From an uncultured Lachnoclostridium sp. (GTDB taxonomy: Bacteria; Bacillota; Clostridia; Lachnospirales; Lachnospiraceae): a stretch of 11,463 nt of DNA. The stretch is from positions 1 to 11,463 of the forward strand of contig CABQJX010000092.1 of assembly GCA_902464595.1 (NCBI GenBank), in the 5' to 3' direction. The translations under genes and the position numbers were made by a program. Shown here one piece after another: positions 6,171 through 11,463 of the stretch; the stretch's first letter is position 1; every line of letters starts with the position of its first letter. A model generated the notes under the pieces. That model had not been told where the DNA came from. It saw nothing but the letters and a program-made list of their open reading frames with translations, and did no database searches.

Positions 6171-7466
6171 ATGGCTGACTTTCAGGAACTGATCAAGAAT
6201 TTTGACCGCATACGGGATTATATGCGTCAATTCTATCTCTACGGATTTAAAGTGAGGGGGGATTTTCAGGACAAAAGCGCCCGTACCTATGATAATGAGC
6301 GAAGACGCATCGAGGGGTGGCTTTCCGGTTATGTGCGCTCCTCCTACACTCCCAAGGGGAAACAGATATATATTCATGTGGACAGCAAAACAATTTCCCA
6401 GAATCCTCTATATGCTGCTTGGAAATCTAAAAGCCTGACAGACAATGATGTGATGCTCCATTTTTTTCTCCTGGATCTTTTAGAAAACAGGCAGAAAGGA
6501 AACTCCCCGGCTGAAATGACCGCCTCCGCTCTCTGCGATGAAATTTCCCGTCAATACGGTGTAACCTTTGATTCCCAGCTGGTACGGTTAAAATTAAAGG
6601 AATATGAAAATCTGGGAATCTTTTGCTCCCGGAGGGAGGGCCGCAGCCTTCTGTACCGCTTAAACACCTCCCACCTTCCAGAGGATTCTCCTATGTGGGA
6701 TCACCTTATGACAGCCGTGGAATTTTTTCAGGAAGCTGCCCCCTTAGGTGTAATCGGAAGCACCCTCTTAGACCGCGCGAAGCGGGCTAATCGGCTCTTT
6801 CAGTTCAAACGTCACTTTATTGTCCACACCCTGGAGGATCAGATACTCCTGGATGCTCTTTCAGCTATAAAAGAGCGCAGGTTTATCACATTTGTGAACA
6901 AAAGCAGCCGCAGCAGTCTGGTCACCTCCTTAACAGGCCTGCCCCTAAAAATCTTTGTGAGCACACGGACAGGACGAAGGTATCTGTGCTGCTATTTCCC
7001 GGATTTTTGCCGCTTTAACTGCGCCCGATTGGACTCCATACAGAAGATTTCCCCTGGAAAAATCTGTGAAGACTATGAATGGATCCTCCAAAAGCTGGAA
7101 AGAAATAAAAGCCGCTGCTGGGGCGTCTCTTTTGGCAGCCGAAATCTGCGGCTTCAGGAAATCTGCATCAAATTGTACATCAATGAAAAGCAGGAGCCCT
7201 ATATCCTGAACCGTCTGAAACGGGAAGGACGGGGCGGCGAGCTTATGCGGATACGTGAAAATGAATACCTATATACAGGAAAATTCTTTGACATCGGCGA
7301 GATGCGCACCTGGGTCAAAACCTTCACGGGCCGGATCCTGGACATCCAATCAACGGATTCCCTGTCCGTGGCCCGGCTCCAATACGATTGGAATAAAATG
7401 TATGAAATGTACTGTAAAACCGACGATTCCCCTAAGGAGAACGGAGATAGACATGGAGCTGTTTGA
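6171..7466 (+). CDS. WYL-domain transcriptional regulator (first of a pair)
   Basis: A probable DNA-binding ligand-sensing regulator of 431 residues. The N-terminal half looks DNA-binding. SARTYDNERRRIEGWL (36-51) resembles the start domain of clostridial WYL proteins, and about 112-165 fits a winged helix-turn-helix. The WYL domain spans roughly 225-297: ALSAIKERRFITF, then LTGLPLKIFVSTRTGRRYLC, then FNCARLDSIQKI. The W-Y-L triplet itself reads R-Y-L. A WCX-like C-terminal domain follows (about 330-415, ending FFDIGEMRTWV...LQYDWNKMYEMY). ATG 6171 has GGGAGG 8 bases upstream. Its stop overlaps the next gene by 14 bases, so the two are translationally coupled, as in PafB/PafC-type pairs. It is divergent from rtcB with a 233-base shared region, making rtcB a candidate target; ligand and target are unknown. 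Confidence 0.85.
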   Translation: MADFQELIKNFDRIRDYMRQFYLYGFKVRGDFQDKSARTYDNERRRIEGWLSGYVRSSYTPKGKQIYIHVDSKTISQNPLYAAWKSKSLTDNDVMLHFFLLDLLENRQKGNSPAEMTASALCDEISRQYGVTFDSQLVRLKLKEYENLGIFCSRREGRSLLYRLNTSHLPEDSPMWDHLMTAVEFFQEAAPLGVIGSTLLDRAKRANRLFQFKRHFIVHTLEDQILLDALSAIKERRFITFVNKSSRSSLVTSLTGLPLKIFVSTRTGRRYLCCYFPDFCRFNCARLDSIQKISPGKICEDYEWILQKLERNKSRCWGVSFGSRNLRLQEICIKLYINEKQEPYILNRLKREGRGGELMRIRENEYLYTGKFFDIGEMRTWVKTFTGRILDIQSTDSLSVARLQYDWNKMYEMYCKTDDSPKENGDRHGAV

Positions 7467-8433
7467 TAAATTTTACTGCTGTTATTATACCATTTTAAAC
7501 CGTCTGCTCCACAGAGCCTCCCACCACCCTATTTCCCTGGAAGATATAGATGAAATCTGCCGCTCCCACGGCTTTGAGGAAAGCCGGCTGACCATCCGCT
7601 CTAAAATAACGTCCGGATCCTGGCCGTTGTTTTCTAAAAACTCCCTGGGAAATTTTTCTTCTAATTTAAAATCTCCCCCTGAGCCTGTGCCTCTCACCAA
7701 TCTGCAGCGGTCATGGCTCCGCTCCCTTTTGACCGATCCCCGCCTCCCTCTGTTCTTATCCGCTGAGGAACAGAGGGAGCTGGAGCAGCTGACCCGGGAC
7801 ACAGAGCCGCTTTATACCCAGGAACAATTCGACTGCTTCGATCAGTTCCGCGACGGTGACAGCTTCCATTCTCCCCGATACAAGGAATGTTTTCATACCA
7901 TCCTGATGGCTCTCGAGAAAGAACGGCTCCTTCTTCTGTCTTACCAGGGTAAAAATGGGCGCACAAATACCTTTGAGGTTCTTCCCTGTCAGCTTCAATA
8001 TTCCTCGTTGGAGGATAAATTCCGTCTCTGCTGCCTGAAATCAAAGAGAGGCGTGTTCTGCCGCAACACGCTCTTAAACCTGGAGCGGATCCAGGCCTGC
8101 CATCTGTCCCCTGCCGCCTGTCCCCCCGAGGACAAAAAACGGTTTTACCTCCCTGTCCTTAAGGTTACAAAACCTCTGACCATTGCGATCAGCGAAGAAC
8201 GCAACGCCCTGGAACGGTGCATGCTCCATTTTGCTAGTTACGAAAAACATACGGAATATGACAGCCAGAACAATCGATGGATCTGTTCTATCTACTATGA
8301 CAAAATGGACGAACCGGAGCTTCTCATTGACGTTCTCTCCTTCGGCCCTGTGATCCGCATCCTTGGACCCGATTCTTTTATAAAACAGATAGCGGAAAGG
8401 GTGCGCCGGCAGCATGAGCTTTTATACCTGTAG
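7453..8433 (+). CDS. WYL-domain protein (second of a pair)
   Basis: A 326-residue partner of the preceding regulator. A WYL-like domain lies at about 147-216: TILMALEKERLLLLSYQGKNGRT, then LPCQLQYSSLEDKFRLCCL, then LLNLERIQACH. A WCX-like domain follows at about 240-325, ending LLIDVLSFGPVIRILGP and a helix. The first 140 residues show no helix-turn-helix that I can recognise, so it may act through its partner as a heterodimer. ATG 7453 is chosen because GGAG (7443-7446) lies 6 bases upstream, with a further AAGGAG at 7434. The same frame is open upstream to 7255, but that part is only the shadow of the first gene. The 14-base overlap implies coupled translation in 1:1 supply. The WYL triad is degenerate here too, so ligand binding is inferred from fold only. 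Confidence 0.82.
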   Translation: MELFDKFYCCYYTILNRLLHRASHHPISLEDIDEICRSHGFEESRLTIRSKITSGSWPLFSKNSLGNFSSNLKSPPEPVPLTNLQRSWLRSLLTDPRLPLFLSAEEQRELEQLTRDTEPLYTQEQFDCFDQFRDGDSFHSPRYKECFHTILMALEKERLLLLSYQGKNGRTNTFEVLPCQLQYSSLEDKFRLCCLKSKRGVFCRNTLLNLERIQACHLSPAACPPEDKKRFYLPVLKVTKPLTIAISEERNALERCMLHFASYEKHTEYDSQNNRWICSIYYDKMDEPELLIDVLSFGPVIRILGPDSFIKQIAERVRRQHELLYL

Positions 8434-8460
8434 AATACCTGCATATAGCTGAATATAGCT

Positions 8461-8496
8461 GAACAGGCCGCCTGCCAAACAGCAGACGGCCTGTTC
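8461..8496 (-). terminator. Stem-loop between the convergent WYL pair and adhE
   Basis: GAACAGGCCGCCTGC (8461-8475) pairs with GCAGACGGCCTGTTC (8482-8496) around a 6-base loop, a 15-bp stem. The only imperfect pair (C8471 with A8486) is a mismatch in + RNA but a G-U wobble in - RNA, which suggests it primarily ends adhE transcripts. No T tract follows on either strand, so it may work as a 3' end stabiliser or need a factor. Confidence 0.6.
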
Positions 8497-8520
8497 CAAA
8501 CACAAAGGATAAAGGTATTC

Positions 8521-8533
8521 ACCCACAATGGGT
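8521..8533. other. Small hairpin just after the adhE stop
   Basis: ACCCA-CAA-TGGGT forms a 5-bp stem with a 3-base loop, 5 bases beyond the adhE stop on the - strand and before the larger stem-loop. It could protect the 3' end of the adhE message; it is short enough to occur by chance. Confidence 0.3.
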
Positions 8534-8538
8534 ACGAA

Positions 8539-11151
8539 TTAATTACCGTAATAAGCTTTTAAATACATTTCCCTGATCTCACTCATCAGAGGGTATCTGG
8601 GGTTTGCGCCCGTACACTGATCGTCAAAGGCCTGCTCCACCATCTCATCCAGCCTGTCTAAGAAATCCTTCTCGTCAATGCCGTAATCCTTGATGCATGG
8701 CTTGATGCCTACCGCTTTCTTTAATGCCTCAATCTTTTCGATCAGCTTCTTAACTGCTTCCTCATCATCTTTCGCCTGAATGCCGCAGAATCTTGCGCAC
8801 TCCGCGTATCTCGCACGGGTATGGGGATACTGATACTGGGAGAAGGTTCCCATCTTTCTTGGGTTCTCAGCGGAGTTATAGTCAACCACCAGGGAGATTA
8901 AGAGGGCGTTGGCAACACCGTGAGGCAGGTGATGGAACGCACCTAATTTATGAGCCATCGAGTGGCATACTCCCAGGAAAGCATTGGCAAATGCCATACC
9001 GGCCATGCAGGAAGCATCAGCCATCTTCTGGCGCGCCTCTACATTATTTGGCTCATTGTAAGCCGTTGGCAGATAGTCGAACACATTCTTCATGGCCTTT
9101 AACGCAAGACCATCGGTATAGTCTGTGGCCATAACGGAAGCATATGCCTCCAAGGCATGGGTGAGAACGTCAACACCGGAGGCGCTGGTCAGTCCCTTTG
9201 GCTGGCTCATCATATTGTCTGTGTCCACAATGGCCATATTGGGAAGAAGCTGGTAATCTGCCAGAGGGTACTTGATCCCTGTCTCCTGATCTGTAATAAC
9301 GGCAAAAGGTGTTACCTCAGATCCAGTACCGGAGGAGGTGGGAACTGCGATAAAATATGCCTTTTCTCCCATCTTGGGGAAGGTGTACACACGCTTGCGT
9401 ATATCAATAAACCGCATAGCCATGTCCATAAAGTCTACTTCCGGATGCTCATACAGCACCCACATGATCTTAGCTGCATCCATAGCGGAGCCGCCGCCCA
9501 TAGCGATGATCACATCGGGCTCAAATTCCTTCATGAGCTTTGCTCCGGCCTGGGCATTTGCCAGGGTTGGATCCGGCTGTACGTCGGAGAATACGGTATA
9601 GGTAAGGCCCATTTCATTTAAGCGGTCTGTGATCACATGGGTATATCCATTTTTATAGAGGAAAGAGTCGGTTACGATAAAGGCTCTCTTTTTGCCAAGG
9701 ACATCCTTTAATTCCTTTAAGGCTACAGGCAGGCAGCCCTTCTTAAAGTATACCTTCTCAGGCGCGCGGAACCACAGCATATTCTCTCTCCTTTCGGCAA
9801 CAGTCTTAATGTTCAGCAAGTGCTTTACCCCAACATTTTCTGATACGGAGTTGCCTCCCCAGGAACCGCATCCCAGGGTCAGGGAAGGAGCCAGCTTGAA
9901 GTTATACAGATCTCCGATTCCGCCGTGGGAGGAAGGAGTATTGATCACAATACGGCAGGTCTTCATACGCTCTGCATGCTTCATGATCTTTTCTTCTTCA
10001 TTTACATTCACATACAGGGAGGAGGTGTGGCCGTATCCTCCGTCTGCTACCAGACGCTCTGCCTTGTCAAGTGCCTCATCAAAGGTCTTTGCCTTGTACA
10101 TAGCTAACACCGGAGAAAGCTTCTCATGGGCAAATTCCTCGCTGATGTCAACGGATTCTACCTCACCGATAAGGATCTTTGTATCTTCAGGAACATCAAC
10201 CCCTGCCAGCTTTGCGATAGCGGCTGCCTTCTGTCCCACAATCTTAGCATTTAAAGCGCCGTTTACAATGATCGTCTTGCGCACCTTCTCGATCTCTCCC
10301 GGCTTCAGGAAATAGCAGCCTCTGTATTCAAATTCTTTCTTAACCTCATTGTAAATGGGTTCCAGCACAGTCACAGACTGCTCGGAAGCACAGATCATGC
10401 CATTGTCGAAGGTCTTGGAATGGATGATGGAGTTTACCGCCATTTTAATATCCGCCGTATCGTCGATAATGACCGGCGTATTTCCAGCGCCAACGCCCAG
10501 GGCAGGCTTTCCTGAGGAATAAGCTGCCTTTACCATGCCGGGTCCTCCGGTAGCTAAAATCAGATCCGCATCTCTCATGACCTCATTGGTCAGCTCCAGG
10601 GAAGGAACATCGATCCATCCAATGATCCCCTCCGGTGCGCCAGCTTTTACAGCTGCTTCCAGAACCACTCTGGCAGCCTCGATGGTACATCCCTTTGCAC
10701 GGGGATGAGGGGAAATAATAATGGCATTGCGTGTCTTTAAGGCGATCAGCGTCTTAAAGATGGCAGTGGAGGTTGGATTGGTGGTCGGGATAACCGCTGC
10801 GATCAGGCCGATGGGCTCAGCGATCTTTTTGATCCCATATTCCTTATCCTCCTCAATCACGCCTACGGTTTTCGTATCCTTGTAAGCATGGTAGATATAT
10901 TCTGCCGCGTAGTTGTTTTTGATCACCTTATCCTCCACTACGCCCATTCCTGTCTCCTCCACTGCCATTTTTGCCAGAGGGAGACGCATCTTATCAGCTG
11001 CGCTTGCTGCTGCAAAAAAGATCTTATCTACCTGCTCCTGAGTATAGGTGGAGAAAATCTTCTGCGCCTCGCGCATTGCGCTCATCTTCGCATTCAGACC
11101 CTCGATGCTGTCAATGATTTCCGGAACCGTCTGCTGGATTTTCTTTGCCAT
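8539..11151 (-). CDS. adhE: Bifunctional acetaldehyde-CoA/alcohol dehydrogenase
   Basis: Converts acetyl-CoA to acetaldehyde and then ethanol, oxidising two NADH, a main redox outlet in fermenting clostridia; the family assembles into cytoplasmic spirosome filaments. From ATG 11151 it has 870 residues (E. coli 891). The aldehyde dehydrogenase half (about 1-440) shows the nucleotide loop GVGAGN (219-224) and catalytic Cys254 in GMICASEQS. The iron-dependent alcohol dehydrogenase half (about 460-870) shows GGGSAMDAAK (552-561) and ligands Asp661 and His665 (GVDVLTH), His730 (VCHSMAH) and His744 (LPHG). All key residues are present. I prefer 11151 because GGAGGAT lies upstream with the GGAGG core 8 bases away. 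The frame is open to ATG 11205 (18 more residues), which has no ribosome binding site. It has its own promoter and Rex site and is probably monocistronic. Confidence 0.96.
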   Translation of the reverse strand: MAKKIQQTVPEIIDSIEGLNAKMSAMREAQKIFSTYTQEQVDKIFFAAASAADKMRLPLAKMAVEETGMGVVEDKVIKNNYAAEYIYHAYKDTKTVGVIEEDKEYGIKKIAEPIGLIAAVIPTTNPTSTAIFKTLIALKTRNAIIISPHPRAKGCTIEAARVVLEAAVKAGAPEGIIGWIDVPSLELTNEVMRDADLILATGGPGMVKAAYSSGKPALGVGAGNTPVIIDDTADIKMAVNSIIHSKTFDNGMICASEQSVTVLEPIYNEVKKEFEYRGCYFLKPGEIEKVRKTIIVNGALNAKIVGQKAAAIAKLAGVDVPEDTKILIGEVESVDISEEFAHEKLSPVLAMYKAKTFDEALDKAERLVADGGYGHTSSLYVNVNEEEKIMKHAERMKTCRIVINTPSSHGGIGDLYNFKLAPSLTLGCGSWGGNSVSENVGVKHLLNIKTVAERRENMLWFRAPEKVYFKKGCLPVALKELKDVLGKKRAFIVTDSFLYKNGYTHVITDRLNEMGLTYTVFSDVQPDPTLANAQAGAKLMKEFEPDVIIAMGGGSAMDAAKIMWVLYEHPEVDFMDMAMRFIDIRKRVYTFPKMGEKAYFIAVPTSSGTGSEVTPFAVITDQETGIKYPLADYQLLPNMAIVDTDNMMSQPKGLTSASGVDVLTHALEAYASVMATDYTDGLALKAMKNVFDYLPTAYNEPNNVEARQKMADASCMAGMAFANAFLGVCHSMAHKLGAFHHLPHGVANALLISLVVDYNSAENPRKMGTFSQYQYPHTRARYAECARFCGIQAKDDEEAVKKLIEKIEALKKAVGIKPCIKDYGIDEKDFLDRLDEMVEQAFDDQCTGANPRYPLMSEIREMYLKAYYGN

Positions 11152-11157
11152 TTCCTT

Positions 11158-11164
11158 ATCCTCC
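11158..11164 (-). promoter_or_regulatory. Ribosome binding site deciding the adhE start (GGAGGAT)
   Basis: On the - strand GGAGGAT precedes ATG 11151, with 8 bases between GGAGG and the start. The upstream in-frame ATGs at 11166 and 11205 have no comparable site. Confidence 0.75.
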
Positions 11165-11285
11165 ATTTTCCCTGGGTTTCTTTCAGGTTCTTTGTGCTGA
11201 TCCATAAGTTACTGCTCTATATTACAGTTTTCCTGGTTAGATCTTTTGTGATCCAGTGTATATCTCTTTTGATATTGAATATGAA

Positions 11286-11303
11286 TTGTTAATTAATTAT
11301 CAA
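11286..11303. promoter_or_regulatory. Rex redox-repressor operator upstream of adhE
   Basis: TTGTTAA-TTAA-TTATCAA matches the clostridial Rex consensus TTGTTAA-N4-TTAACAA at 13 of 14 defined bases. It lies about 14 bases downstream of the -10 box, just inside the transcribed region, where bound repressor would block the polymerase. Rex releases DNA when NADH/NAD is high, and adhE is among its best-known targets in clostridia, so this fits derepression of ethanol formation under reducing conditions. Confidence 0.78.
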
Positions 11304-11316
11304 TCTTTATGTCTGC

Positions 11317-11345
11317 ATTATATACCCTTGTTAAAAAAATGTCAA
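11317..11345 (-). promoter_or_regulatory. adhE promoter, consensus sigma-A type
   Basis: On the - strand TTGACA (11340-11345) and TATAAT (11317-11322) are both perfect and separated by exactly 17 bases, so this is potentially a very strong promoter. The start would be near 11310, giving a leader of about 160 bases to ATG 11151. Such strength is consistent with a promoter held in check by the adjacent Rex site. Confidence 0.9.
11328..11345. promoter_or_regulatory. Second, half-matched Rex-like site over the adhE -35 box
   Basis: TTGTTAA-AAAA-ATGTCAA has one perfect Rex half-site (TTGTTAA) and one degenerate half that coincides with the -35 box. Its start is 42 bases from that of the main Rex site, about four helical turns, so both would face the same side of the DNA. 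Confidence 0.4.
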
Positions 11346-11408
11346 TACGCATTTTTAATTTATTTTCTCTTTTGGCTTCTAAATACTTCTGCTGTCAAAA
11401 AAAGAGAT
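11346..11408. other. AT-rich spacer upstream of the adhE promoter; no gene seen
   Basis: This part of the 312-base gap between adhE and the window end is AT-rich, without a convincing open frame or ribosome binding site. The rest of the gap holds the adhE leader, Rex sites and promoter on the left and the possible insertion-sequence end on the right. Confidence 0.5.
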
Positions 11409-11463
11409 GGGGCTGTTGCAAAAGTAGATAAATAATCTACTGGAGCAGCAGCTCCGTTTTTGT
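11409..11463. mobile_element. Possible insertion-sequence end running off the window
   Basis: GGGGCTGTTGCAAAA at 11409-11423 resembles the terminal inverted repeats of several IS groups (IS6-like and IS1182-like elements have ends of the form GG..CTGTTGCAAA). It is followed by AGTAGAT-N5-ATCTACT (11423-11441) and a terminator-like hairpin, as IS ends often carry. No transposase frame or second end lies in the window, so the call rests on this short motif alone. Confidence 0.4.
11442..11461 (+). terminator. Intrinsic terminator-like hairpin at the right edge
   Basis: GGAGC-AGCA-GCTCC (11442-11455) is followed by G and TTTTT (11457-11461). Read on the + strand it has the form of a short intrinsic terminator. 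On the - strand the adjacent AGTAGAT/ATCTACT hairpin is followed by TTTT, so the pair could stop transcription both ways. Confidence 0.5.

Noticed and set aside
7255..7452. Upstream extension of the second WYL gene to 7255
   Set aside because: That stretch is an out-of-frame shadow of the first WYL gene; the ATG at 7453 has its own ribosome binding site.
9692..10315. A 207-residue + strand open frame antisense to adhE
   Set aside because: It is a codon-bias shadow of adhE, Ser/Pro/Arg-rich, with no start signal.
1..11463. CRISPR array, tRNA or rRNA genes, defence cluster
   Set aside because: No regularly spaced palindromic repeats, no cloverleaf or rRNA signatures, and all long frames are explained by the seven genes listed.

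Overview
The window looks like chromosomal sequence from a low-to-mid GC anaerobic Firmicute. The best guess is a gut Lachnospiraceae (Clostridium cluster XIVa). The evidence is a clostridial-type bifunctional AdhE, a hexameric glutamate dehydrogenase, strong AGGAGG-type ribosome binding sites, near-consensus sigma-A promoters, and paired WYL regulators of the kind I associate with that family. The genus call is inference. No rRNA, tRNA, CRISPR array or complete mobile element is visible.

Layout. Bases 1-237 hold no gene, only a weak promoter candidate and a degenerate 18-bp repeat. A two-gene + strand operon follows: an NSS-family sodium-dependent transporter (GTG start at 238) and a MATE-family exporter (1598-3019), 19 bp apart. 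A stem-loop at 3084-3125 separates them from the convergent gdhA (3154-4488, - strand). gdhA has its own near-consensus promoter with a palindrome inside the spacer. Upstream of it on the same strand is rtcB, an RNA ligase (4702-5937), with short tandem repeats at both ends. Divergent from rtcB, two overlapping + strand genes encode WYL/WCX-domain proteins (6171-7466 and 7453-8433). A second convergent stem-loop (8461-8496) precedes adhE (8539-11151, - strand). adhE has a consensus promoter and a well-matched Rex operator just downstream of it. The right edge (from about 11409) resembles the terminal inverted repeat of an insertion sequence that continues outside the window, plus two hairpins.

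How the genes relate. The window appears to be several small independent units, not one pathway. AdhE recycles NADH by reducing acetyl-CoA to ethanol and is probably controlled by the NADH/NAD sensor Rex. GdhA links ammonium to 2-oxoglutarate/glutamate. NSS and MATE are a sodium-coupled importer and a cation-coupled exporter of unknown substrates. The most interesting unit is the divergent arrangement of an RNA-repair ligase (RtcB, with all expected catalytic residues) and a translationally coupled pair of WYL proteins. It could be a regulated RNA-damage response, but control of rtcB by the WYL pair is inference from position only.
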